This document shows, piece by piece, positions 1 to 10,400 of a DNA stretch of 64,000 bases. The notes beneath the pieces are model-generated. The model worked only from the letters and a program-made list of their open reading frames with translations. It ran no database searches and had not been told where the DNA came from. The stretch is from Flectonema sp. DT1601 (lineage: Eukaryota; Euglenozoa; Diplonemea; Diplonemida; Diplonemidae): positions 682,001 through 746,000 of the forward strand of contig OZ025831.1 in the NCBI GenBank assembly GCA_964019425.1, given 5' to 3'. Every line of letters begins with the position of its first letter. The first letter of the stretch is position 1. Both the position numbers and the translations under genes were made by a program.

Positions 1-1
1 A

Positions 2-1498
2 TTAGAGTGTTTGATAAAACAATATAATTCTGAGATCGCAACACCAATGAGTAAGCCTCCATTAGTATACGCAGAACTGTCATGGGGTGGTGTTCGTGCC
101 TGGACTACTACCTTACCAGCAGCAACAGCATCATGGAATGAACAACTAACTGAGTTGTCACTTGAGCTACCAGTTCGTTATGAAGACATGCCAACTCTAT
201 TTCTAAAAGTAATTCAAGTCAAGACTCCATCATGTGTTACAATTGGTCAATTGTTAATAGAACCTCGTCGGCTACTACAAAATCCAATCTCTTCTTCTAT
301 TAAATGGTATCGACTCTCTCCTCATGAACCTGCTTTTCTACAAGCGTCTTTACTACTCCGTCAGACATCACAACTTCCAATTCCTCGACCACCTGTTATG
401 AAGTTTAATAAAATAAAATATCAAGCGAGAGTTCATGTCTGGTTTGTTAGGGGGATTGTTCAACAGAGGAACAGACCAATGGAAGTAGAAGTTCAATGTG
501 GGAAAGAAGTCGCATCGAGTAAAGCTAAGAAAGGAGTTCGAGTTCCGACATGGAACAAGACTATTTCATTATCAATATGTATATTAGAACCACAAGCAGT
601 TGGTAGTGTTAAAAACTCTGATTGGAGAACCAGGATAGCTGAATGTGTTCGAGGTGAAGCTCAAAGAAGAGAAGCTGTTGGATTAGAGACAGTTGGGTTA
701 TTAAACATTACAATAAAAACTGATAATTCAATTAAGGGGATGACATCAATCCCATTAAATCATCAAATGGTTGTTAGAGACGGTAGCATGTTTGGTGATG
801 TTTCCGCGTCATATTCTCCTAGAAGACCTACTTGGGTGTCTGTTGGAACTGATTGTTCTGTTTTAATATCGGTTGATATTCTTCACCCAGATCTATCTCG
901 ATTTCATCCAACTTCTGCACATCCTCTGCGTGCTACTGTCAGGCAGAAATTAGTTCTTTCTGCTGTAATCGCAAACCTTCAGTTGTATTGTGCCCCTTGT
1001 GGTTTCATAGAGGGTTCACCAATAACAGTTATCTTATCAATTGGTCGTCATCAGATATGTGTTGAGGCGCTGTCATGTACCACATTTGAGAGTTTCTTAA
1101 CGTCTCCATTTGTAGCAGTGTTTCCGTATGCCTGTCCAGAAGATAGTTTGTTTGATTTGTTATTCCTCGTTGAGATCAGAAGTGGTAGCGGTACCAATGA
1201 CTTAGTTCTGGGATCGTTCTCTGCTCCTATCGGAGAGCTCCTGCAGACGGATGATAAGTTATCATCATCACCAAAAGGAATACCTGTTATGTTCTCAGAT
1301 GTAATACAAAACACAAGACGAATTCCTCCTTCTAATTGGAAACCACCTGAAACCTTCCCACTTCATACTTTATCTCATAGTTGTCGATCAGGTGTTCATC
1401 CAGGTACAAATCAATTATTAGATAAAACTTCTACAAGAGAGGCTGGTTCATTTAGAGCCACGTGGGTACTGCGACCATATAGTACTGACAGCGTGTAG
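2..1498 (+). CDS. Multi-C2-domain protein, 5'-partial
   Basis: The reading frame is open to the left edge of the window, so the N-terminus is probably missing; the first in-frame ATG is at 48. The visible ~499 residues read as several beta-sandwich C2-like modules. The first is at the start (VYAELSWGG, then a GQLLIEPRRL strand), a second begins near ARVHVWFVRGIV with a PTWNKT turn typical of C2 domains, and a third lies near the C-terminus (LQLYCAPCG ... LVLGSFSAPIGELL). The usual Asp-rich calcium loops are not obvious, so calcium-independent lipid or protein binding is more likely. No membrane segment is visible. It lies upstream of other C2-bearing genes on the same strand. The C2 assignment is by pattern; a ferlin- or copine-like relation cannot be decided from this fragment. 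It ends in TAG. Confidence 0.6.
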   Translation, partial: LECLIKQYNSEIATPMSKPPLVYAELSWGGVRAWTTTLPAATASWNEQLTELSLELPVRYEDMPTLFLKVIQVKTPSCVTIGQLLIEPRRLLQNPISSSIKWYRLSPHEPAFLQASLLLRQTSQLPIPRPPVMKFNKIKYQARVHVWFVRGIVQQRNRPMEVEVQCGKEVASSKAKKGVRVPTWNKTISLSICILEPQAVGSVKNSDWRTRIAECVRGEAQRREAVGLETVGLLNITIKTDNSIKGMTSIPLNHQMVVRDGSMFGDVSASYSPRRPTWVSVGTDCSVLISVDILHPDLSRFHPTSAHPLRATVRQKLVLSAVIANLQLYCAPCGFIEGSPITVILSIGRHQICVEALSCTTFESFLTSPFVAVFPYACPEDSLFDLLFLVEIRSGSGTNDLVLGSFSAPIGELLQTDDKLSSSPKGIPVMFSDVIQNTRRIPPSNWKPPETFPLHTLSHSCRSGVHPGTNQLLDKTSTREAGSFRATWVLRPYSTDSV

Positions 1499-1814
1499 TG
1501 AGTACCAATGATGTGGAAGACATTGTCATAATTACATATGAATCGCATTTAAAAAATAAAAAGAAAACGAGAGGGATGAAGCTTACACTTACATACGTTA
1601 TTAACAGAGATTTATTTATTCTGTTTTTGTGTCCTTGGGCTTATTACACGCTGGATTCTGTTTTTTTTTGTTTTTTTTTTTTGTTGTTCTTCTCGTCCTG
1701 TTCTCGTAAGATTTTACCAAAAAAAAAAAAAAAAAAAAAAAAAGGAAATCTCTTTTCCATTGCGCAACGTTAATTTAGGATTATTTTAGAAATAAAATAA
1801 AATAAAAATGAAAA
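1499..1814. other. Intergenic, homopolymer-rich
   Basis: This is the 3' UTR/spacer after the multi-C2 gene. It holds a T-rich stretch and an uninterrupted A run of about 25 bases near 1719-1743. I see no gene. Confidence 0.6.
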
Positions 1815-1826
1815 TTATCTTCTCAG
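1815..1826 (+). promoter_or_regulatory. Candidate trans-splice acceptor (TATCTTCTCAG)
   Basis: A short pyrimidine-rich tract ends in CAG 28 bases before the ATG at 1855. It matches the acceptor pattern seen upstream of most genes in the window. Confidence 0.45.
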
Positions 1827-1854
1827 ATCCACCTGCTTATATTACTACACAAAG

Positions 1855-2154
1855 ATGATCTTCGCAAAAGCATCAGCAGCTGTTGGAGGAATGGCTATTG
1901 GATTCGTCATGGCACCAGAAGTAGTATTTAATACAAGAAGGGTATGTTGCTTTATATACAAACAGCTGACTGTTTTCAAGTTCGTTCCCTTGACTGCTGT
2001 TTCGTCAGATCATATAACAGAAAACAAAAAAACACAGGTCTCTTTAAGGAATACCTTCATGACTAAGTCAGATAGCTTTATAGAGGAAGACGCTCCAACA
2101 TTTTTACATCATCAGGCATGGGCTTGTGAACTACCCACAAGAAAATCATCATAA
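1855..2154 (+). CDS. Small hydrophobic-N-terminus protein, one intron
   Basis: Two exons are supported: 1855-1941 and 2038-2154, separated by a 96-nt intron that opens with GTATGT and ends in the A-rich ACACAG typical of cis introns in this window. The spliced product is 67 residues. The first ~25 are Ala/Gly/Val-rich and could form one membrane helix or a targeting segment (MIFAKASAAVGG ... GFVMAPEVV), followed by NTRR and a polar tail rich in Ser, Asp and Glu. Because the intron is a multiple of three with no stop, unspliced RNA would also read through, giving a 99-residue form. I do not recognise the family. A small organellar or ER membrane subunit is possible but unproven. The good acceptor upstream and sound codon use in both exons argue that it is real. 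Confidence 0.5.
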   Translation: MIFAKASAAVGGMAIGFVMAPEVVFNTRRVCCFIYKQLTVFKFVPLTAVSSDHITENKKTQVSLRNTFMTKSDSFIEEDAPTFLHHQAWACELPTRKSS

Positions 2155-4520
2155 AAAGTCGAAAAGAACAAAAAAACACAATCATAGACTGAAATTGTTT
2201 GGTATTTTCATCCTGTGTGAGGAAGCGAGAAAATATAAACAAACACAAAAAAAAAAAAGGGGTGTAAAACATAAACCTTACCTATTATTTTGATGAAAAT
2301 ATTAAAAAAAAATTAAAAGCAAGAGAGCAAAGGAGAGGCAGTTCCCTTTTTTCGTTCCCTTTTTTTTTTTTTTTAAATCCCTGAGGTCTCCCTTTTTTTT
2401 AAAAATGGGGTTTTTTATGCAATTGAAATTTTTTGATTTTTAGAACCAAAAAAAAAAAAAAAAAAAAAAAAAAAATTCTTCCACACGTTTGTATTCTTTA
2501 AGTGATTGATATTGACTTTGCTACTACACAAGTCACCTCTATCTGTATTACTGTTTAGTAATTACATACAGAGAATATGCGGTAGTTGAACCCGGAGTAA
2601 GAAATTTTAATTTTAATTTGTTGTTATGTGAATCCGTCTCTGACAATCTCTTTTGATAAGTACCGCTGTGTGTTCAGCCCACTGCTTCCAAGGAGAAATT
2701 GTGACGTGAAAAAAAAAAAAAAAAAGATGGTGATTTTTTTGTTTCTTTTATTGATTTTTTTTTTAAATGTTACTTCGAGTGAAAAGATAATTTTTACGAA
2801 CATTTGTATCGCTGGTGAGTTACGAGGGAAACACAACTTTATGACTTACACGGCACTTTATTTTTATTTTTATTTTTTTATTTTTTGTTTGATAAGTCGT
2901 TAACAGATAAAAGAATTTCGATATTCCCGCGATAAAGGGATTCCTCGTTGATTCTGTTCTTTTTAATGTCTTGCTCTACTTTCATTTTTTAATTTCTATT
3001 TCTGACTAACTTTACTTGTTTTCTGCCTCGTCCTGTCCATATGTCTTCCTTTTCAATGTACCTGTTGGTTATAGTTTCGCTTCTTAGTTTGTTCCACAAC
3101 ATGCTTTGAATAACACAATAGAGCTTTGCAGGTGGTTACCTCTCTCCCTCCAAAGAAAAAAAAACCGTTTTATTTGACCCCCCTATTGATGTACGCAACT
3201 GTTGGTCTCGGAAATCTGCCTGGAGTTACCCTGGGTGGAATGTTTTGTGAGAGAAGAAATGAAAAAAAAAACAAAACAAAAAAAAACTCCGCAAACCCGC
3301 CCTTTTTTCTTTTTTTTTGAAACTCGCGTCTTCCTTTTTTTTTCTCACGATTTCCAACTGGTTGGCGAACTGGAGTTAACTTTAGCATTTTTGCGTTGTA
3401 CCCTCCAGATTTGCGAAACTAGATAGAAACATCCGTTACTTTAATCAGCTAAAGCCATCCCTTTTGAGGTGTTTAAGAGTTTCCCAATCACATTTATCCT
3501 CTCACTGGCCAATACTTTAATTCCTTTTAGCAACTCGTATGTGATAGTGAGTGAGTTAGTGAAGGTGGAGAAATACCGTTATCCTATGGGTTTGTAACGG
3601 AAAAAAATAATGAAACTGGGTGAATAATTTCAACGGCTTCTTGAAGAATCTGATTGGAAATGTGGTTTCTTATTAAAGCTAATATTGTTTTGATAAGGAC
3701 AGCTATCCGGAATAGAGACAGTGCTTCACCGTGCGGTTCTCATCTGGTGAATTGTGTTCTCTGTTTTCTTAGTCAACTTTATATCAATCAATCCACTAGA
3801 AGTTGAGAACGAAATTATTCTCATCTCAAGAAAAAAAAAAAAAAGAAAAAAAAATTCTGTCCAACTTTAACTTGTTGTTTCTCCTCTTCATCTTTGGTAT
3901 GGTTCTTTTTTTTTAAATTTTTTTGGGAAAACCTCTAATTCAACAAAATAGTTTGCGAAATCGCCAACTCCCTACAAAAAAAAGTTGTCCACCAGGACTC
4001 GAACTTGACCCAAAATTCTGGCTTGCGGCGGGTTTTTTGTTTGAGCCTACCAAGCTGGGAAGAGTGCAAGCCCCCCCTTTTTTTTTTTTTTTTGCAACAA
4101 AACCAGGATACCCAATAATAAAGAGAAATACACAGTATCGGCTGAATCGCTTAAGGTTCTTCTGTTTGGCGACACTCGTAGCAGAGCTGAATTTCTCTTC
4201 TTTTGGTCACACAGCACCTTTATTGCAAAACTTTTTGTTATTATTATGAACATCATGATAGCCCTATTTATGTTTAATTGTGTGGTCGGGAATTGCTTTT
4301 GGCAATCATCTTAACGCTTTTAGGGTTCTTTTAGTTCCCTTTTAATTATTATTTTTTTTTTTCCTCATGTCATGTGGGTAAGAAGAAGAGTACCTTGAGT
4401 CTCCATTTGCCCTCACACAGCCATCCCGGCTTGTCCGAGTCCCGCGAGTACTTCAAACCCATTCTCTTTACTTCTCATGTTGTCCTTTGAACGCTATGAT
4501 GGTGATGTGTTAGTGTTTTG
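2155..4520. other. Long spacer without a convincing gene
   Basis: About 2.4 kb dominated by A and T runs (for example near 2448-2475, 2710-2725, 3830-3852 and 4077-4094). Short open frames here come from homopolymers and have neither gene-like composition nor a good acceptor. I see nothing that I can support as coding. Confidence 0.55.
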
Positions 4521-4543
4521 TTCTCTACTTTCTATTCCTACAG
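4521..4543 (+). promoter_or_regulatory. Candidate trans-splice acceptor
   Basis: A strong pyrimidine tract (TTCTCTACTTTCTATTCCTACAG) ends in CAG 10 bases before an ATG at 4554, favouring that ATG as the start of the next gene. Confidence 0.5.
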
Positions 4544-4553
4544 GTTGCATCAT

Positions 4554-4970
4554 ATGTTATGTACCAACGGGGTTTAAGTAGTTCTTTAATAACTCAAATA
4601 GTAGTTATGTCATGATAATTATTTTAATAAAACAGGTGTTGGGAGCAGGAGAAGGGGGGAGGGTGGGGTCACAATGACTATTGTTATGCCGTCAAGTCCG
4701 TCTTCACTTCGAAAACGAGCATCCAGTGTTACTCAGGAATGCACTGAACGGAGAGTAATGTGGGCAGACCAAACAGGAACAGGAGACTCTCTTATTAGTA
4801 GTACTTCCATTGAAGATAACACTTGTCTTAGAAGAGCTGATACCGACACTACATACTTGAGACAAAGAAATCAACAAATAGACTTTGTGACACAATCCTC
4901 TTGGTGTGATGATAGCACACAAGATACGTTAAATGGAGAGGCATACTGCAGAGGATGCGTTATTTCTTAG
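4554..4970 (+). CDS. Small protein with a PP1-docking-like RVxW motif
   Basis: Proposed model: a 7-nt first exon (ATG at 4554), an intron 4561-4635 with a GTACC donor and an AATAAAACAG end of the A-rich cis type, then exon 4636-4970, giving 113 residues. Without the intron, the ATG at 4674 starts a 98-residue form. The chain has a basic Ser-rich patch (LRKRASSV, a plausible basophilic kinase site) followed by RRVMWAD. That fits the RVxF/W docking consensus of protein phosphatase 1 regulators, so a phosphatase regulator is a reasonable but weak guess. The rest is polar and acidic. The gene ends at TAG 4968-4970, but the same frame stays open with sensible codons to TAA at 5124-5126, adding an acidic tail (see findings). 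Confidence 0.4.
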
Positions 4971-5126
4971 ATTACTCAACACTGTGATGCCACACTTGTT
5001 CTCAACCACGTATGGGGATTTTCTTATTACACAGAAGAGATTGATGCGAGTGCTTACTCAAGAGAGTTGTCGGACCCCAATTTGTTTTTATCTGAGTCTT
5101 CAGAAGTTATCAAACAAGTTATCTAA

Positions 5127-6249
5127 ACCTTGTCTGCCTACAGAGTGTTCTTGCTATTTAATGACAGTGATCTAGCCTTTTTCTGTAGGGGTTGGCGTAT
5201 TCCTGTTTTTTTTTTCCCCCATTTTCTTTTCTTTCCCCTTGTTTGTTGCGATTGCTAAACCGAACAAGGAAGGTGAGGAGTGAACATCGACTCGTCTGTG
5301 GTTGTTTTAATTAGGTCTGATTTTGTTTATTTATTTCTTCTGTTTTCAATTTCCAGACTAATCCTTTCCTCAGAAACAAGAATGTTGAAGCGTCTAAATT
5401 ATTAATTAGAATCTTTTTAAGATTTTGATTATCAAATTTCTTTTTTGCATTTAACAAGTATTGTAAGAACGAAAAAGAATGTTGGGCAGCACACGTAAAC
5501 TTCCTTTAGCTTTATCAGTTTAAGTCGGTTCACGGTTTCGTGCACAAACAATTTTTTTTTTCTCGTTCGGATGCGATTTGTGCGTTAAACTCATTTTCTG
5601 TAGAAGTATGAGGGCAAATATCCGGTCAGAACCTTTTTTTCCGCTATATCAGTTATGAAAAGTACAAAATAATATATTCACGATTCCTTTTTTTTTTTTT
5701 TTTTTTTTGGACGTCTCTTGTCTCTTTTTGTATCGATCGTCCCACATACGAAGAGCGATTTACCCAGTTTTGGAAATGTAAAATGATTAAATCTTTTTGT
5801 TTTTTTTACATAACTGGTACTATTCTTTCAGGTACATTCAGGCCTCAAAAAAAAAAAAAAAAAAAAAAAAGATTTTAGCAAAAACCCGATTAGTGTTCTT
5901 GCCGTGAATTACTCGGGGGAAAAGAACTAATGAATAAAATAAAATTAAGGCAGGTTACCTTCACAAAAAAACTATTGTGTTTTTTTTTTAATTATTTATA
6001 TCATTTTTAATTAATCTTTTTTTTTTTCTTTTCCCCGCAATCACAGGGTGTTTATGCACCTTCTTTAACAATTCTTGTTCTTTTAGCCTATTGTTGAATC
6101 TGACTGGGACTACACAATGCGAGAATTTTTCAAAACCACATTCGCACATGGGAGAAACAGTTGCAGAAAAAGCTTCAAGTCAATTGGTGTTAAGGAAGTT
6201 AGCGTACCATGTAGTTTATATATTGCGTGTTGGTGTTCAGAAAGTATTA
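5127..6249. other. Spacer with one dispersed repeat
   Basis: AT-rich spacer with T and A runs. It contains the 101-bp repeat at 5451-5551, listed separately. A 58-codon frame at 6117-6293, preceded by TTCTTTTAG, has fair codon use but overlaps the acceptor of the next gene, so I do not call it. Confidence 0.5.
5451..5551 (+). repeat. 101-bp dispersed repeat, copy A
   Basis: This segment recurs at 60481-60580 with about five differences including one single-base indel. It starts TTAACAAGTATTGTAAGAAC and ends with a small hairpin, GGTTTCGTGCACAAACAA. A T run directly after this copy would suit RNA polymerase III termination. No open frame is shared, so a non-coding RNA gene or retroposed copy is possible. 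Confidence 0.7.
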
Positions 6250-6270
6250 TTTCTTCTTTTTTTTTTTTAG
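6250..6270 (+). promoter_or_regulatory. Candidate trans-splice acceptor (T tract + AG)
   Basis: A nearly pure pyrimidine tract ends in TTTTAG 25 bases before the ATG at 6296. It decides that ATG as the start over an upstream non-ATG extension that would translate the T run. Confidence 0.6.
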
Positions 6271-6295
6271 TTTCTTTATCCAAATCACATTAATA

Positions 6296-7258
6296 ATGTC
6301 TTCGTCTGGGATGACTGCAACAAGCTCAACCCTTCGACGTAAGATTGCTATTCTTGAAGGGGTGGACTTGGAAGATGATGACAGCCAAGGAATCGAAGAA
6401 GAAACAATTGAATGCAGCAGAGACGTTATGATTTGCGCTGATAAAGTAATGGCAAATGTCGTTGGATGGGATGACATTGCCTTAGCTGAACTTATTGAAG
6501 CGATAACGAATTTAAAAATTCAGAGACTAAGCGCCATAATGGATAGCGAAGCAGCCATCAGTGATTGGGAAGATAACGACACGCTAATTGTAAATTGCCT
6601 CACAGATACTATGAAATATGTTAAAGTGTTACTCAAAGGAATCTTACTCCTACTTCCATCAACAGATGCAATGAGAAGTATAACTCAGAATGCTCTAACT
6701 CTCGCAGCAACTTCTCTTAAAGACAAGTCTTCAACAACTGTTTACTCTGTTACGTTTGTTAAGACTCATGGAGAGTCTACATTCGAATCATTTCAAAAAG
6801 ATTCAACTCATCCCTGGGTCAAGTTACTTTCATTCGGACCAGAAGTAGAGCCTTGGAATGTTATTCAGTTTAAATTCATATCCCTACAGGAGTTCGAGAA
6901 GTATAATTCACCAACAGATTCTCCTTTATCAACCTGGTGTTGGTTTATGTCACATCACACTACCTGTCAATATTTATCTATCCCTAAATCTGTTATGAGC
7001 AGTGATGGTATTTGTGCTATGTGGAGACGACTCGCACAAGTGACATCACACGTTGAAGACGATGAATCAAACATCGCATGTGAAGGATTCACAGAACTGT
7101 GGGGACAAGCTGTTATAGCTGAAGCTGTTACATTTCAAGAGCAATCAATAGAACATGATAAGAAAATTAGTGACGCTAAGATTGCGATGTCCACACAAAG
7201 AGTTAATCAATTCAGAGACCAGATTAATGCATTAGAGAGTGCGAGACTCGGACCTTAA
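6296..7258 (+). CDS. Conserved-looking helical protein of unknown function
   Basis: 320 residues from the first ATG after a classic pyrimidine-AG acceptor. The N-terminal ~45 residues are Ser/Thr-rich then strongly acidic (VDLEDDDSQGIEEE). The remainder is mostly amphipathic helix with several Trp residues, and the last ~40 residues are predicted coiled coil (KKISDAKIAMSTQ ... FRDQINALES). There is no signal peptide or membrane segment. I do not recognise a domain. Codon use matches neighbouring genes, and the next gene starts only 161 bases downstream, as in a tight polycistron. Confidence 0.75.
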   Translation: MSSSGMTATSSTLRRKIAILEGVDLEDDDSQGIEEETIECSRDVMICADKVMANVVGWDDIALAELIEAITNLKIQRLSAIMDSEAAISDWEDNDTLIVNCLTDTMKYVKVLLKGILLLLPSTDAMRSITQNALTLAATSLKDKSSTTVYSVTFVKTHGESTFESFQKDSTHPWVKLLSFGPEVEPWNVIQFKFISLQEFEKYNSPTDSPLSTWCWFMSHHTTCQYLSIPKSVMSSDGICAMWRRLAQVTSHVEDDESNIACEGFTELWGQAVIAEAVTFQEQSIEHDKKISDAKIAMSTQRVNQFRDQINALESARLGP

Positions 7259-7300
7259 ACTGATGAGTGGTTAGAAAATAATTAACAACTCTTGTCTTAA

Positions 7301-7351
7301 CCTAATTTTTATTTTTTTTGTTTTAAATCTGTTCATTTACACTTGTTGCAG
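7301..7351 (+). promoter_or_regulatory. Candidate trans-splice acceptor
   Basis: A T-rich region followed by TTTACACTTGTTGCAG, 68 bases before the ATG of the giant SMP-C2 gene. Confidence 0.5.
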
Positions 7352-7419
7352 TAGAGAGCAAGAATGTCTACTTCCATAAAATAGCATATTTTTTTCAACT
7401 TCAGAAAAGTAGCAACAAA

Positions 7420-10400
7420 ATGGGAAACTGCGGTGGCAAAGCGTATAGCGGCCACCACAAGGTGGCAGCAGAGCATCAAGCTGCAATGAATGAAGCAGCT
7501 GTGGTGGTTGAGAAGCAAATTCAAAATGATGTCGAGAGAGATGTGAAGCGAGTTGAAGAAGCAGCGGCAGAAGCGATGAATGAAACAAAGGAGGAAGAAG
7601 TTTCTCCAACAAGCGACGAAACTGGTGAAGAAGAAGAAGCTCGAATTGCTCGTCTAAGAGAAGCACAAGCGTCACTAAAGAAAGCAACACGAAGACTTAA
7701 CAAACTGGATGCCCTTAAAGATGCTAAACATTGTGGGGCTCTTGATCAAGATGATTACAATGCTGCTGTTAGAAGATTAACTGCTATCACTGGTATCGAT
7801 CCTACTTCTGATAGAAAACACTCTCTTCCAGAAGGATGTGAATGGTTGACATCATTACTTGATTGTCTTTGGCCTTCTATTAGATCTTACACAAAGAAAC
7901 TCATGCATGACACTATTCAACCAATTATTAACGCTGAGTGTAAGAAGTACGGAGTTAGTTGTGTTATTAAGAAGTTTGATTTGGGATCTAATAATCCAGC
8001 TTTCGGTCCTATTGAAGGTCGTTATGTTGGTCCTAACGCATCAAAGGATTCCTTAGAGATTAGTATTGGAGTCACAGTTCACAGTAACATGTGTGTTAGT
8101 ATGACGACAACAGCAGGAGATGTTGGTATTCAAAACTATTCTTTTGCAGGAAAGTTATTCCTAACCCTAAAATCTTTCCTTGACAAGCCCCCTTTTGTTG
8201 GAGCAGTTGAGGTTGCTTTTGCGAATCCACCCAGACTCGATCTTGACTGGACCGGTGTCGTCGGGTTTTTTTCGAGCGTCCAACCAGTCATTGTGAAAGC
8301 AGTAAACGACTTTATAGCTGATTTCTGTGTTCTTCCAAACAGAAGAGTATTCCCACTGGTCTCTAATAATCCGAAGGTTGACATCGCAAAGCTTGCCCGA
8401 CCTGCTCCTGAAGGAGTTCTTCGACTCACAGTTGTCAGCTGTCTTCATTGCCCTTCAAAACCAATGAATCCGAAATCATCAGTTCGCATTAAAGTAGGAG
8501 CTCAGACTTGGAACACAAAAGAAACCACAGTATTACCTGACGGGTCTTTGTGGTTGAATGAAAGTACTAATTTCTTAATATTTAACAGAGACCAATGGGT
8601 CATTATGGAGCTTCTTGAAGGAGCAACTGGCGACGATGTCGTCGGTGAAATTCTAAACATCCCAGCCAACAGACTCGTTAAAAGAAGAGAAGCAACAATT
8701 CCGTTCACTAAATTGATGTTTCCAGTAACTGATGATCGAGGTGTCGCTTCAACAATAACAGTAAAAGCTCAGTGGCTTAGATTAAATAACAGCGTTACCG
8801 ATAGCAGTGATGGAGCTCTCTGTTCTGTTGAAATTGGTGAAGTAGGAGGAATACCAAAAGCAATGGCATCCAGAGGTCCATTCAGAGTAAGTGGAACAGC
8901 AGGTCAAGCCCCTAGAATATCACCAGCTGGAGGTACAAAACCAGGTACCAGTACTACACCAAAAGAGTTATTGAGACTCATCCGTAGTCATCCTGATGAG
9001 AAACCCATTCAAATAGCAAAAATACATCAAATGCAGAGAGAAGGTGATCTCCAACTAATCAAACAAGCACTCGCTAGGCAACAGGGTGAATACATCATCC
9101 AAGCACCTGAAGAACACGTAGCAGAATGGCAAACAGAGTCATACCTACTCGACTTTCAAGTCAGTGAAGCAAAACTAATTCAAGACTGGAAAGATGAAGG
9201 TGTGAAATCATCAGCCATTGAAGAGAGAAAGAAATGGTATTTGAATTTTGCTTCTTACGTTACCTGGACTGAAGCTGTAGAGGAAACGAGAAGACATTAC
9301 CACGAAGCTAATGATCCTTACATTGGATCAGCTATTCATTTGTGGTGTAGCAAAGTTGACAACGTGACACTAAAATTACTCGACAAAGAGAACTTAACAG
9401 TTGCTGAAGGAATCATTCCTGTAACAGATAACGTAACTGGTGATGGAGCTGATGTTGTTGGACCATTTAAACTATCACTAAAGCATTCAACAGGTAATGA
9501 AACATCAGTACAAGTATCAGGTCAAATAGTAATTCAATCACTTGAAGCGACAGATATCCTTCCAGAGAATTGGTGTCTTGAAGCCGACGCCTTAGTCGCA
9601 AAAGACGAATTCACAGAGTGGTGGCAACATGAAGTGTACGTAGCTGATTGGTTAGACTGGAAGACTCTTAAGGAAACTCATATGGACACAGAATCCATGG
9701 GATCAAAATTACAACCTGTTGGAGAGATTGGTAAAATGTGGATGTCAAGCAACTGGCCTGATGGAGATAAGACACTCGCAACAAGGGAAACAATCTTAGA
9801 GCGTGACTCATTCTACAGAGACGGTGTTACAAAAACGGGACCTGTCGGACCAGCAGAAGAACAAGCCCGTGAAGCAAGTCTCCGAGTCTGCCTTGATGCT
9901 GGAGCCTTAACATGGGGAGACTATGATGTCTTAGTTGGAAAGCTAAACGGTGAATCAAATGCCAATACAATCGCTGAAACACTTGAGTGGTTGAACATGA
10001 TAATTAGTGCTACGTGGCCTGGTGTAGTTAAATATACAGCAAACCAACTCAAAAACAACATCGAACCAGAGATAAACTCCTCAATCTCATCGTATGGTGC
10101 CAGTGCTAAGTTCACTAAAGTGTCGCTGGGGTCTAAAGAACCCGCATTTGGAACAATTCAATGTCGGGAATTAAGGAAAATAAATAAACGTACGGGAGAA
10201 GAAATCATTGAAGGATGTGAACTCATATTTAACGACATGTCATTCGTTAGTCAAATTGACATTCAACTAGAGGCAACAGTGTTGGGAAAGACTGTTAGCG
10301 GTGGTATAAAAAACTTACACTTCAAAGGCAGCGTTATCGTTACCCTGAAGCCAGTTCTTTCAGAACCAGTACCTCCATTCTTTGGAGCAGTTGAAGTAAC

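Noticed and set aside
2624-3426. Overlapping plus- and minus-strand frames rich in Lys or Phe
   Set aside because: They are translations of A and T runs without any gene-start signal or domain.
6117-6293. 58-codon frame before the helical protein gene
   Set aside because: Codon use is fair and TTCTTTTAG precedes it, but it runs through the acceptor of the next gene; insufficient to call.
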